A DNA stretch of 64,000 bases from Paenibacillus massiliensis subsp. panacisoli DSM 21345 (GTDB lineage: Bacteria; Bacillota; Bacilli; Paenibacillales; Paenibacillaceae). The notes beneath the pieces were generated by a model. That model worked only from the letters and a program-made list of their open reading frames with translations, searched no databases and was not told the DNA's origin. Made by a program: the position numbers and the translations under genes. The DNA lies in NCBI RefSeq assembly GCF_000426545.1, contig NZ_AUFO01000032.1:1-64000 (forward strand). Direction: 5' to 3'. Positions 8,332-17,250 of the stretch are shown here, piece after piece (the first letter of the stretch is position 1; every line of letters starts with the position of its first letter).

Positions 8332-9573
8332 TTGAAAAAAACAGTTACTGTATTGGCTGCCGCATTGCTGACTGCCGTGATCTTTCAGCCCGGACAGGGA
8401 CAAGCCAAGAGTCTGTCGGAAGTCAACAGGGAAATTAATAAGTTGGATAGTCAGTCCCAGTCATTCAAGAAGCAGCAACAGCAGGCAGAGGCTGACAAAG
8501 TAGAAGCTGAGCATTACAAGAACAAGACGATCAAGGCGCTTGAGATTGTCATGCAGCAGATTGAGGATGTCAGTAATCAGCTAGCCCGTGTAGCACTCGA
8601 TATTGAGAACACGGAGGAAAGCTTGCGCCAGACGAAGAAGGAGCTTGAAGAGGCAACGAACCGGATTGGTGCTCGTGAGAAGACGCTGGAGACGCGTGTA
8701 CGTCTGATGTATACCGACGGCACCGTGTCCTACCTGGATGTATTGCTATCATCAACGAATTTTAATGATTTCATAACACGTGTGGATTCGATCAAGACCA
8801 TCGTGGACCAGGATCAGTTCTTGCTCGATGAGCACAAGAAGGACAAGGCTTTGGTAGTATCCAAGAAGCAACAGCTTGATTCAGAGTATGCCTATGCAAA
8901 GAGTCTGTATGAAATCAAGCAAAATGCACGGAAAGAGCTGGATGCAAAGGAGCAGGAGAAGCAACGGCTGATTGCTGGCTATGATGATCAAATCATCGCA
9001 GCAGGGGATATCTCGGATGAAGCGAATGAGATGCTCGTGCAGTTGGCTAGCAAGCGTTCCACGCTCATTCAGCAGCAGAACAAGCTGAAGGCTGAGCAGG
9101 CTGCGCGAGCAGCGGCAGCACGGAAGGCAGCAGCCAAGAGATCGGCCTCCACAGCTCCGGCCAGCTTCTCAGGTGGCAGCGGCATTATGGGTATGCCGAT
9201 TGGTAGCTATCGTATGTCCTCCGGTTTCGGTCCGCGAACCCATCCGATTACGGGGGTAAGAGGGAAGATGCACACAGGAATTGATATGGCTGCACCTCAG
9301 GGCTCGCCAATCTATGCTGCTGAGGATGGTGTAGTCATTCTGGCCGAATGGTGGAGTGGATATGGTAATGCAGTCATCATTGATCATGGTGATGGATTAT
9401 GGACTCTCTATGGGCATATTCGCAACGGAGGCATCAAGGTCAGCAACGGTCAGACCGTCAAGCGTGGTCAAAAAATTGCCGAGGTAGGCTCTACCGGGAA
9501 TTCCACAGGCCCTCATCTTCACTTTGAAGTCCGTGAGAATAACGTTCCGGTGAATCCAAACAAATATCTGTAA
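8332..9573 (+). CDS. Secreted coiled-coil M23 (LytM) endopeptidase, EnvC/CwlO-type partner of FtsEX
   Basis: A 413-residue exported murein hydrolase. A signal peptide ends near GQGQA (about residue 25). A long coiled coil rich in Gln/Glu/Lys (about 27-270) is followed by an Ala-rich linker and a C-terminal M23 domain. The zinc ligands expected for active LytM enzymes are present: His314 and Asp318 in HTGID, and His397 in HLHFEV. Unlike E. coli EnvC, the catalytic site therefore looks intact. The start is TTG with GGGGAG upstream. The layout coiled coil plus M23 directly after ftsEX indicates a hydrolase activated by FtsEX, a role played in B. subtilis by CwlO. Confidence 0.9.
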   Translation: MKKTVTVLAAALLTAVIFQPGQGQAKSLSEVNREINKLDSQSQSFKKQQQQAEADKVEAEHYKNKTIKALEIVMQQIEDVSNQLARVALDIENTEESLRQTKKELEEATNRIGAREKTLETRVRLMYTDGTVSYLDVLLSSTNFNDFITRVDSIKTIVDQDQFLLDEHKKDKALVVSKKQQLDSEYAYAKSLYEIKQNARKELDAKEQEKQRLIAGYDDQIIAAGDISDEANEMLVQLASKRSTLIQQQNKLKAEQAARAAAARKAAAKRSASTAPASFSGGSGIMGMPIGSYRMSSGFGPRTHPITGVRGKMHTGIDMAAPQGSPIYAAEDGVVILAEWWSGYGNAVIIDHGDGLWTLYGHIRNGGIKVSNGQTVKRGQKIAEVGSTGNSTGPHLHFEVRENNVPVNPNKYL

Positions 9574-9605
9574 GCCCATATGAACTATTATAAGCGCTAG
9601 TAGCA

Positions 9606-9649
9606 GCCCTATTCATGTCTGATCTGGATATGAATAGGGCTTCGTGTTT
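9606..9649 (+). terminator. Rho-independent terminator after the ftsEX-M23 operon
   Basis: A perfect 11-bp stem (GCCCTATTCAT / ATGAATAGGGC) is followed by TTCGTGTTT. Confidence 0.8.
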
Positions 9650-9676
9650 GATATCCTACGCTGAACAAGCGATAAT
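9648..9676 (+). promoter_or_regulatory. SigA-type promoter candidate for ctpA
   Basis: TTGATA (5/6) and GATAAT (5/6) are separated by 17 bp, right after the preceding terminator and about 150 bp upstream of the protease start. Confidence 0.6.
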
Positions 9677-9827
9677 ATGAAAGTAACCATGTGGGTAGCT
9701 AGGTCCAGATGCATAGAGTCTTCAGAGTCCTATTCGGATGATGTGGATACATGAAGGTGGATAATGGCAAAATGAGTTGCCCATACTGGAGCTATGGTGA
9801 AAATATGCAAAGGCGGTGAGCAGGTAA

Positions 9828-11288
9828 ATGATGAAGAAGGGCACGGCACTTATGCTAATGGTGATCGGACTTCTTGGTGGCAGTTTGCTGACGTTCGCAT
9901 ATACAGGCGCAGCTATTCCCAGCGCAGTAACAGGTGAGGGATTGCTGGCTAGCGTCACAGGCAGCGCCTCCTCCAAGAGCGATCTGAAGAAAATAGAAAC
10001 CGCGCTAGACCTGATTCAGGGCCAATACTACCAGGATGTTGACCGTACGAAGCTGGTGGATGGAGCCATCAAAGGGATGATGGATGCGCTGGGAGATCCG
10101 TATTCTTCATATATGGGAAAAGAGACTGCTCAGCAATTCGAGGAATCCATTGAGGGTTCATTCTCAGGGATCGGGGCAGAGGTCTCGTCTGAGAACGGAA
10201 GTGTCGTCATTGTGTCCCCTATCAAAGGATCACCGGCAGAGAAAGCAGGACTGCGTGCCAAGGATGTGATCCTGTCTGTGAATGGTGAATCGCTGGAGGG
10301 ACTGGACCTGAATGAGGCAGTATCCAAGATCCGGGGACCGAAGGGCAGCGAAGCTAAAATCCAGATCAAACGTGAGGGCACGGCAGAGCCTATGGAATAT
10401 ACAATCGTCCGTGACGATATTGATCTGGAGACCGTTTCTTCACATATGGAAAATGACGGTATAGGTGTCATTACGATTACCCAATTCTCGCTAAATACGG
10501 CTGATCGCTTCAAGGAAGAGCTTGCGAAGCTGGAAAAGCAGAATATTAACGGACTCGTTATTGATGTGCGTAACAATCCGGGTGGTGTCTTGTCTGTCGT
10601 CATTGATATTGCTCAGCAATTCGTTCCGAAGGGCAAAGTCATCGTTCAGGTGGAGGATAAGAACCAGAAGCGTGAGAAGGAGCTGTCCAAAGGCTCCAGC
10701 AAGCCATATCCAGTGACCGTCCTGATGAATAAAGGTAGTGCCAGCGCTTCCGAGATTCTGGCTGGTGCATTGCAGCAATCGGCAGGGGCTACCCTGATTG
10801 GAGAGCATTCCTTCGGGAAGGGGACCGTACAGACCAGCTACGATAAGCAAATGGGAGACGGAAGCCTGCTGAAGATTACCATTGCGAAATGGTTGACGCC
10901 AGATGGAAGCTGGATTCACCAGAAGGGTATTGAGCCAGATATTGCTGTAGCTCAGCCGGAGTACTTCTCGGTTGCTCCGATTAACAAGGAGAATACCCTG
11001 AAATACAATTCGAACAGCTCCGACGTCAAGAGTGCTCAGATTATGCTGGAAGGACTCGGCTATGACCCGGGTCGTGAGGACGGCTATTTTGACAAAGCGA
11101 CGGAAGAGGCCGTGAGATCCTTCCAGAAGAAGGAGGGCATTGCGGTGAATGGAGTCGTTGATGCCAAGACAGCTGCGCAATTGGAAGCCAAATTGATTGA
11201 GAATATACGTGATCCGAAGAATGACACGCAGCTGCTGAAGGGAATCGAACAGATTCGGAAGGAGATCGCAAGCTCCGTGTCGAAATAA
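9828..11288 (+). CDS. ctpA: C-terminal processing peptidase (S41, CtpA/CtpB type)
   Basis: A 486-residue membrane-anchored or secreted serine protease. An N-terminal hydrophobic segment (about 7-27) is followed by a PDZ domain (about 115-195, with SPAEKAGLRAKDVILSVNG). The S41 domain has Ser308 (GSASASEI), Lys331 (FGKGTVQ) and Gln335, the catalytic set known for CtpB. A C-terminal peptidoglycan-binding domain (about 395-460) suggests action near the wall. In B. subtilis ctpB lies beside ftsEX, so this order is conserved. CtpB cuts the sporulation protein SpoIVFA; whether this one has that job or acts on wall enzymes is open. Confidence 0.93.
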   Translation: MMKKGTALMLMVIGLLGGSLLTFAYTGAAIPSAVTGEGLLASVTGSASSKSDLKKIETALDLIQGQYYQDVDRTKLVDGAIKGMMDALGDPYSSYMGKETAQQFEESIEGSFSGIGAEVSSENGSVVIVSPIKGSPAEKAGLRAKDVILSVNGESLEGLDLNEAVSKIRGPKGSEAKIQIKREGTAEPMEYTIVRDDIDLETVSSHMENDGIGVITITQFSLNTADRFKEELAKLEKQNINGLVIDVRNNPGGVLSVVIDIAQQFVPKGKVIVQVEDKNQKREKELSKGSSKPYPVTVLMNKGSASASEILAGALQQSAGATLIGEHSFGKGTVQTSYDKQMGDGSLLKITIAKWLTPDGSWIHQKGIEPDIAVAQPEYFSVAPINKENTLKYNSNSSDVKSAQIMLEGLGYDPGREDGYFDKATEEAVRSFQKKEGIAVNGVVDAKTAAQLEAKLIENIRDPKNDTQLLKGIEQIRKEIASSVSK

Positions 11289-11299
11289 GAGAAGGGCTG

Positions 11300-11327
11300 A
11301 AGGAGGCTGGAGACAGCCTCCTTTTTC
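11300..11327 (+). terminator. Rho-independent terminator of ctpA
   Basis: A 10-bp stem (AAGGAGGCTG / CAGCCTCCTT) with a GAGA loop is followed by TTTCT, 12 bp after the stop. Confidence 0.9.
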
Positions 11328-11491
11328 TAAGATTATGGAGAGTTGTGAGCGATCAGTGGCTCTGAACTTTTGTATGACGGCAAGAATAACCGCCGCTATG
11401 TGCGTTTTAGTTGTGGAGTGTCGATAAAATATGTTGTTCTTACATAACCCTGCATGGCGTTCTTGATCATGGGCGGGAAAGGAGTGAATGA

Positions 11492-12802
11492 ATGTTGGAA
11501 GGGATTATACCATGGGGCTGGAGCTTGCTATACGGGGGCCTTCAACTGCTGGCGCAGCCGTTTTACTATATTGCGATTCTGCTTGTTGCGTTAGCCTATC
11601 GGCGCCAGATGCAGCTGGAGCGGAGGCTGCTTCATACCAGACTGCATAGTTGGGTGAGACAGACGTGGGAGACGGTCATTGCAGGATTGGGTGCAGGCCT
11701 ACTTGTGAGCCTTCTCGGTATGTTCATTGGCATTCATTTAACAGGTGCTGGCATCGTATGTTTATGGGTAACCGTTGCGATTCTGATGCTATTCCGTATT
11801 CGATACCTGTGCTTCGCTTATGCCGTCGGGTTATTGGGTGTCGTCCAAGCCATATTGCTCTGGACCGGAGAATGGCGTGCGGATGGCTGGCTGGGACTCG
11901 TTATACAGACTGTCCGTGAGCTTGATATGGTGGCCCTGCTAATTATTGTAGCTCTGTTACATGGTGCTGAGGCGTTGCTGGTCGCTTGGCGGCGGGGGAG
12001 AGATGCAACACCTGTGTTTATGGAGGGAAAGCGTGGCAGATTGGTGGGTGGCTATCTTATGCAAAGCTACTGGCCGGTCCCACTACTGCTGCTGGTGCCA
12101 GTAACAGACGGTCTGTCCCTGCCTTGGCCTACCTTATTGGGAGGAGAGGGGCTGTACATGCTGGCTGCTCTTCCAGTAATGATGGGCTATAGTGGTATGA
12201 CCACAGGCTTCTTACCCCGGCAAAAGACGGGAATGGCCTCCCGACGGCTGGTCCTGTACAGTGCGCTGCTGTTAGGTCTGAGCTTGATTGCTGCATGGTG
12301 GAGTCCATTCATGATCGTGGCGGCATTGTTCGCTTTCCTAGCCCATGAGGCTTTGTTCTGGTACGACAGCTACGAGGAGCGAAATGCCCCTCCCCTGTTC
12401 GTGCATCCCGAAGAAGGCTTGCGTGTACTGGCGGTGTTGCCAGGCAGCCCTGCTGAAAGTTTGGGCATACAGGCGGGAGAGTCGATCTATAAGGCCAATG
12501 GAATTTTGATTCACACGAAGGAGGAACTGCACCGGGCGCTTCGCTTGAATGCTGCGTTCTGCAAGCTGGAGATACGGAATCTTCAGGGAGAGAGCAAGTT
12601 CCTACAGCGTGCGCTGTATGAGGGAGATCATCATCAGCTCGGGTTGGTGCTGGCGCCCGATGAGGCAGCAGGCTGGGCTGTATCGGGGAGACAGATGTCC
12701 GTCCTTCAGCTGCTTGGCATGAAGAAGGGCGCTCGGCGCAAGACGAGGACCAGCACAGCTTCCTTGCCAGAGAGAAGCGAGCAGCGAGCGGCGAAACCCT
12801 AG
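11492..12802 (+). CDS. minJ: Polytopic membrane protein with C-terminal PDZ domain, MinJ-like
   Basis: A 436-residue membrane protein with about eight to ten hydrophobic segments over residues 10-290. A PDZ domain follows (about 305-375, with VLPGSPAESLGIQAGESIYKANG) and a basic tail. The arrangement and the position next to ctpB and ftsEX match B. subtilis MinJ (YvjD), which bridges DivIVA and MinD to keep division at midcell. The symbol rests on architecture and neighbourhood, not on a close sequence match that I can verify. AAAGGAG lies seven bases before the ATG. Confidence 0.7.
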   Translation: MLEGIIPWGWSLLYGGLQLLAQPFYYIAILLVALAYRRQMQLERRLLHTRLHSWVRQTWETVIAGLGAGLLVSLLGMFIGIHLTGAGIVCLWVTVAILMLFRIRYLCFAYAVGLLGVVQAILLWTGEWRADGWLGLVIQTVRELDMVALLIIVALLHGAEALLVAWRRGRDATPVFMEGKRGRLVGGYLMQSYWPVPLLLLVPVTDGLSLPWPTLLGGEGLYMLAALPVMMGYSGMTTGFLPRQKTGMASRRLVLYSALLLGLSLIAAWWSPFMIVAALFAFLAHEALFWYDSYEERNAPPLFVHPEEGLRVLAVLPGSPAESLGIQAGESIYKANGILIHTKEELHRALRLNAAFCKLEIRNLQGESKFLQRALYEGDHHQLGLVLAPDEAAGWAVSGRQMSVLQLLGMKKGARRKTRTSTASLPERSEQRAAKP

Positions 12803-12852
12803 AAGCATACAACAGTAGGGAAGACGACGAATGTTCCTGTTCAAAATAAATA

Positions 12853-12898
12853 AGCTGATCAGTCTAGGACATATTCCTACATTGATCAGCTATTTTTT
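12853..12898 (+). terminator. Rho-independent terminator of the minJ-like gene
   Basis: AGCTGATCA pairs with TGATCAGCT, with a further internal TAGGA/TCCTA match. A run of seven T follows. Confidence 0.85.
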
Positions 12899-12954
12899 TG
12901 CGAAAAATAGTCGTATAAGTGCTGTGAGCTGTAAAGCATGTAGCACTGGTCTTG

Positions 12955-13614
12955 TCATCGGGACTGTTGGCTCTTCCAATACATAATGGCAATCTGAGTA
13001 CGGTCGCGCAGGTGCAGCTTGCCCAGAATATCCGTGACATAATTCTTAATGGTTCCTTCGCTTAGGTAGAGATGCTGCGCTATCTCCTTGTTGGTCATTC
13101 CCTCTGCAATCAAGGTAACCACCTGGTCCTCGGTTGGCGTCAGCCCATATTCGGACGACCATGCCATGCTTTGCTCATGGTGTGCCGGGGATGGTGTCCT
13201 GAGCAGCTCCGTAAGCTTGCGGGCAATGTCGGGGTGAATGAGCATATCTCCATCATGCACTGTCCGGATTCCCTGAATAATCCGTTCTGGTGAGATATTT
13301 TTGAGCAAATATCCGCAGGCACCGTTCCGTAGCGCTTCAATAATGAATTCATCATCGTCAAAGGTTGTCAGGATCAGCACTTTGCTGTCCGGGGAGGCCT
13401 CCTTCATGAGACGAGTCCCCTCAACACCGTCACAGCCTGGCATGCGGATGTCCATCAATACTACATCAGCTTGGACTCCGCTCTTGACCAAGCTTACGGC
13501 TTCGAGTCCATTGGCAGCTGTCCCTGTCACCTGAATATGCTCATTCAGCCCCAGAATCATCCTCATACTCTCGCAAATGAGAGGATCATCATCCACAATC
13601 ATAACCTGAATCAT
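12955..13614 (-). CDS. lnrK: NarL/LuxR-family response regulator (LnrK-like)
   Basis: A 219-residue response regulator. The receiver domain has the phosphorylation site Asp55 (VLMDIRMPG), acidic residues VDDD at 7-10 and Lys105. The C-terminal LuxR-type helix-turn-helix is about residues 153-215 (GLTPTEDQVVTLIAEGMTNKEIA). AAGGAGG seven bases before the ATG lies inside the end of the sensor kinase gene, so the two are co-translated. With the divergent ABC genes it forms a five-gene set equal in order of parts to B. subtilis lnrJK-lnrLMN. The symbol is by analogy. Confidence 0.85.
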   Translation of the reverse strand: MIQVMIVDDDPLICESMRMILGLNEHIQVTGTAANGLEAVSLVKSGVQADVVLMDIRMPGCDGVEGTRLMKEASPDSKVLILTTFDDDEFIIEALRNGACGYLLKNISPERIIQGIRTVHDGDMLIHPDIARKLTELLRTPSPAHHEQSMAWSSEYGLTPTEDQVVTLIAEGMTNKEIAQHLYLSEGTIKNYVTDILGKLHLRDRTQIAIMYWKSQQSR

Positions 13615-13617
13615 CGC

Positions 13618-14805
13618 TTATCCTCCTTGCTGTGAAGTAGACTCATAGAAATCCTGATGCTCAGCGTAGCTTGCAGGCAAGCGGGTGATTACCGTATACG
13701 GGGTATCCGTATCATGAACGGTGACCTCACCTCCTAGGATCGAGGTCCGCTCCAGCATTCCCTTCATACCTAGCCCCATGGGGCGCTTGGCTTCCTTGGG
13801 AAGCGAGCCATTATTGCTGACCAGCATGGTAACTTCATGCCGGGTATAGTGTAGTCTGATTGTAATCTCGGTAGCTTCTCCGTGGCGCAACGCATTGGTA
13901 ATCGCCTCACGCGCGTTCTGATATAGAACAATTCGCAGGCTCGGGTATAAGGGAGGAGCGTTCCCTTCTATGATGAGCTGTGTGAGGATTCCAGTGCCTC
14001 TTCCGGTCTCCTCCAGCAGGGAGTGCAGAGAATATGCATCTTCGAATCGAGGCTCTGGATGAATGCGTCTGACAATCTGCCGCATATTATCCATGCTGGA
14101 AGCAAGCTCATCCCGGATTTGTCTTAGCAACTCCAATCCTTTGTCGGCATCCTTTGGGGCTACTTGGAGGGCGGCCTCAGATAACAGCTTGGTTCGTATA
14201 AGCCGATGCCCGATATCATCATGTAGATGTCTGGAAATGCGTGTGCGCTCCTCCATCTGAGCAATGAATTCAACCTGACCTGCATATTGAAGTAGCTGGC
14301 TGCGGACATCATTCAGCTCGTAATTTTTTTTGCGTAGCTCATCGTATAGCTGGTCCGTAAGCCGTCGGTCCTCAGTTGTCCGGTACAGTCGGTGGAGCAA
14401 AAATGCTCCTGCGGCATAGAGGATCAACAGTAAGCCTTGATGAAGCACTGGTAAAGTCTGTGCGGACCAGAACAGGAACGCAAAATGCCCCAGCAACATG
14501 AAGTATCGTGATTTTGTACTCGGAAAGGCCATGTATCGTGTCATAGTCGATAATGCGGGAACAAACCATACACCACCATAATACCAACTTAGCCAAATAG
14601 CGCACACCAGCTCCAATCCGCAGCTAGCAATCAGGGTACGTCCGCGACGCAGGTTATCGCTGATGACGGCCAAGGCCAGAAAAGAGAAGAAATGAAGCGT
14701 ATAGGTATCACTCAGTGCTACCTCTTGAGCATACATGCCAAGTAAGCCTGGTCCGATAATGAGACCATACCGCAAGGGCCACAGATCATGGCGTATGTAT
14801 TTCAT
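13618..14805 (-). CDS. lnrJ: Sensor histidine kinase (HisKA_3/NarL type, LnrJ-like)
   Basis: A 395-residue membrane kinase. About four to six hydrophobic segments occupy residues 10-140, then a short coiled coil leads to the dimerisation domain with the phospho-acceptor His195 in RHLHDDIGH. A compact HATPase domain follows (N-box NAREAITNALRHGEA, G-box MGLGMKGM). There is no large extracellular loop, so the ligand is probably sensed in or at the membrane, as proposed for LnrJ, which senses linearmycins. It is first gene of the leftward pair, with an extended -10 promoter at 14893-14901. Confidence 0.85.
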   Translation of the reverse strand: MKYIRHDLWPLRYGLIIGPGLLGMYAQEVALSDTYTLHFFSFLALAVISDNLRRGRTLIASCGLELVCAIWLSWYYGGVWFVPALSTMTRYMAFPSTKSRYFMLLGHFAFLFWSAQTLPVLHQGLLLILYAAGAFLLHRLYRTTEDRRLTDQLYDELRKKNYELNDVRSQLLQYAGQVEFIAQMEERTRISRHLHDDIGHRLIRTKLLSEAALQVAPKDADKGLELLRQIRDELASSMDNMRQIVRRIHPEPRFEDAYSLHSLLEETGRGTGILTQLIIEGNAPPLYPSLRIVLYQNAREAITNALRHGEATEITIRLHYTRHEVTMLVSNNGSLPKEAKRPMGLGMKGMLERTSILGGEVTVHDTDTPYTVITRLPASYAEHQDFYESTSQQGG

Positions 14806-14892
14806 CCGGGTCTACTCCATTTCTCCTCCAAAGCCCTGCTTTGAGGAATATAGTGTCTGCCTGTTCGCTGGAATTCTTTACATGCTTGCTAC

Positions 14893-14901
14893 ATTATATC
14901 A
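14893..14901 (-). promoter_or_regulatory. Extended -10 promoter candidate for the kinase/regulator operon
   Basis: On the minus strand the sequence reads TGATATAAT, a consensus TATAAT with TG one base upstream. The -35 region is poor, which is usual for extended -10 promoters. Confidence 0.5.
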
Positions 14902-14923
14902 CAGGCCGTACGGACATCTGAGG

Positions 14924-14962
14924 TGACTTAAGTCATCCGAAGGTCGTGACCTCAGTGACCTT
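14924..14962. promoter_or_regulatory. Dyad cluster between divergent promoters, candidate response-regulator operator
   Basis: The 330-bp gap between the kinase and the ABC genes contains a perfect 12-bp palindrome TGACTTAAGTCA (14924-14935), the palindrome GGTCGTGACC (14942-14951) and an AAGGTC/GACCTT pair (14940-14962). A TAAAAT -10 candidate for the exporter lies just downstream (14983-14988) and lacks a good -35, as expected for an activator-dependent promoter. Binding by the LnrK-like regulator is inferred. Confidence 0.45.
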
Positions 14963-15135
14963 ACGAGGTGGTCTCAGGTAGGTAAAATATGAAATAGAAG
15001 TGCTGGTGAGCGCAATCAGATCATCATGTGTAATGCCAGAAGTATTCTGACCAATAGAAATGCTCTAAATGGCAGGCGCACTCTGGAATGGATAACATGC
15101 TGCAAAAATGAATCACAAAAGAGGAGAGGGAGCCC

Positions 15136-16071
15136 ATGGCTTATATAGAGCTTAAGGATGTCATTAAGCGTTACGGACCCAAGCTATCTGTCGATCACTT
15201 GAATCTGAGCATTGATAAAGGGGAGATTGTGGGCTTGCTAGGTCCTAATGGCGCTGGCAAAAGTACCACGATCAACATGATCCTGGGTCTGCTTCGTCTC
15301 GACGGAGGAGACATTCGGGTGGACGGACTCTCTGTCCTGTCACATGCACGGGAGATCAAACGCCATATTGGCCTTGTGCCACAGGATATTGCTGTCTATG
15401 AGCAAGTAAGTGCTGCGGATAATATTCGCTTTTTCGGACGGCTATATGGACTAAAGGGCCAGCTACTGAAAGACCGAGTACTTGAGGCGCTGGAGTTCGT
15501 TGGTCTGGAGAAGCATGCCCGCGAGCTGCCTTCAACCTTCTCGGGAGGTATGAAGCGTAGGTTGAATATCGCCTGTGCCATCATGCATCGTCCCCAGATC
15601 ATTATCATGGATGAGCCAACCGTGGGCATTGATCCACAATCCCGTAATCATATTCTGGAGTCGGTACGCAGCTTGAACCGAATGGGCTCGACCATCATCT
15701 ATACGAGCCATTACATGGAGGAGGTCGCAGCGATCAGTGACCGGGTAGCGATTATGGACAAAGGTCATATTATCGCATACGGCACGGAGCAAGAGCTGAA
15801 GGAGCGCGTATTCCGGGAAGAGAAGATCATCTTGGAGGTATCGGGCTGGAAGCAAGCAGCGTGGGAAGAGCTGCAGCAGCATCCGCGCATTACCCGTGTT
15901 GCCGAAGAGAACGGTCGTGTCGAGATTGCGCTACCCTCTGCTCAGGGCTGCCTGCAGGATGTGCTGTTTATTTGTGGGCGGCATGAGGTTGCTATTCTCT
16001 CCCTTGTCTGCGAGGAGCCCAATCTGGAGTCCCTGTTCCTGCAATTGACCGGACGATTGTTGCGGGATTAA
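15136..16071 (+). CDS. lnrL: ABC transporter ATP-binding protein (LnrL-like, drug export)
   Basis: A 311-residue ABC ATPase of the drug/antibiotic export class. Walker A GPNGAGKST (36-44), the signature FSGGMKRR and Walker B IIIMDEPT are intact, and the C-terminal 80 residues form the extra domain common in DrrA-like ATPases. It starts a three-gene rightward operon with two ABC-2 permeases and is divergent from a kinase/regulator pair. That is the layout of B. subtilis lnrLMN, which gives resistance to linearmycins and other polyenes. GAGGAGAGGGAG precedes the ATG. Confidence 0.87.
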   Translation: MAYIELKDVIKRYGPKLSVDHLNLSIDKGEIVGLLGPNGAGKSTTINMILGLLRLDGGDIRVDGLSVLSHAREIKRHIGLVPQDIAVYEQVSAADNIRFFGRLYGLKGQLLKDRVLEALEFVGLEKHARELPSTFSGGMKRRLNIACAIMHRPQIIIMDEPTVGIDPQSRNHILESVRSLNRMGSTIIYTSHYMEEVAAISDRVAIMDKGHIIAYGTEQELKERVFREEKIILEVSGWKQAAWEELQQHPRITRVAEENGRVEIALPSAQGCLQDVLFICGRHEVAILSLVCEEPNLESLFLQLTGRLLRD

Positions 16072-16083
16072 GGAGGTAATGTG

Positions 16084-17250
16084 ATGCTGACGATTGCTTG
16101 GTTTGAATTAAAGCGTATGCTACGGCAAAAAGTAGTGCTGTTGAATCAATTTCTGCTGCCTGTCCTACTGATTTTTATATTGGGAACAGCCCTGTCATCT
16201 GTTTTTGAGGGGAGACAGGAATTGAATTGGACACCTATGAAGGTGGCTATCGTGCAGCAGGGGAACGCCGATGAGCAACAGATCTGGAATAGCTTTATAA
16301 GTTGGCCATCCCTTGATGAGCTACTCCGTTCCTTTACGGCGGAGAGCCGTGAGGAAGCCCAGAAGATGCTTCGAGGTGGGGAGGCGGATTTTGCGGTCGT
16401 TGTCCCGGCTGACTTCGAGCAGCAGATTGTCACAGGAGGGCAGACCCGGCTGGAGCTCATCCGTGGTAGAGATGCTACAAGAAATATGGTAGCAGAATCG
16501 TTATTTAATAACTTCGTGAAGCAAGTCAACACAGGTCAGACGGTGACGATGATTATGAGGGAATCCCCTCCAAAAGTAGAGGCATGGGAGCAGTGGTATA
16601 ATGCTGGAGCCAGTGAGAGCTTACTGAAGCCTGGTAAGCTTGGAGAGCATGGCAGCTATACGGCCTTTCAGTTCTATGCAGTCTCCATGCTCATCATGTT
16701 CATGTTGTACTGTGGAATGACGGTTAGCCATAGTTTGAACAATGAGAAGGGCTTAGGAACGTTAGCCCGAATGTATGCTGCTCCGATTCATGGCAACCAT
16801 ATTTTCTTTGGAAAAATCTTGGGGAATATGCTTGTCTCGATGGTACAGGTGCTGTTCATCATTATGGCGACCCACTGGATCTTTGGGGTGAACTGGGGAA
16901 GCCATCCGTGGATGCTGGCTATAATTAGTATATTGGTTATCTTTATCTCAATGTGTATGGCCGTGATTCTCACCTTCAGCATAACAGCACCTTCAGTAGC
17001 ATCGACGGTCATTAGTATGATAATTGTTGTTATGACGTTTATCAGTGGCGGGATGACTCCTCAATTACCCGGTTGGTTGAACGTGATTGGTAAGGGGACT
17101 GTGAATTACTGGGGAATGGAAGGCATGCTGTTACTGATGCAAAATGGGGAGCCAGCTCAGATCTGGCCATCCATCGGCGCTTTATGTGCGATAGCACTTG
17201 GACTGCTACTGATCACTGGAATGATGTACAGGAAGGTGGGCTATCAATGA
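16084..17250 (+). CDS. lnrM: ABC-2 type permease (LnrM-like)
   Basis: A 388-residue ABC-2 permease. One N-terminal helix (about 20-40) is followed by a large extracellular domain (about 45-200) and five helices with the usual ABC-2 pattern in the C-terminal half (FISGGMTPQLPGWLNVIGKG). AAGGAGG is seven bases before the ATG at 16084; an in-frame GTG one codon earlier is too close to it. It is separated from the ATPase by 12 bp and overlaps the next permease by four bases. It probably forms a heterodimeric export channel with that neighbour. Confidence 0.85.
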   Translation: MLTIAWFELKRMLRQKVVLLNQFLLPVLLIFILGTALSSVFEGRQELNWTPMKVAIVQQGNADEQQIWNSFISWPSLDELLRSFTAESREEAQKMLRGGEADFAVVVPADFEQQIVTGGQTRLELIRGRDATRNMVAESLFNNFVKQVNTGQTVTMIMRESPPKVEAWEQWYNAGASESLLKPGKLGEHGSYTAFQFYAVSMLIMFMLYCGMTVSHSLNNEKGLGTLARMYAAPIHGNHIFFGKILGNMLVSMVQVLFIIMATHWIFGVNWGSHPWMLAIISILVIFISMCMAVILTFSITAPSVASTVISMIIVVMTFISGGMTPQLPGWLNVIGKGTVNYWGMEGMLLLMQNGEPAQIWPSIGALCAIALGLLLITGMMYRKVGYQ

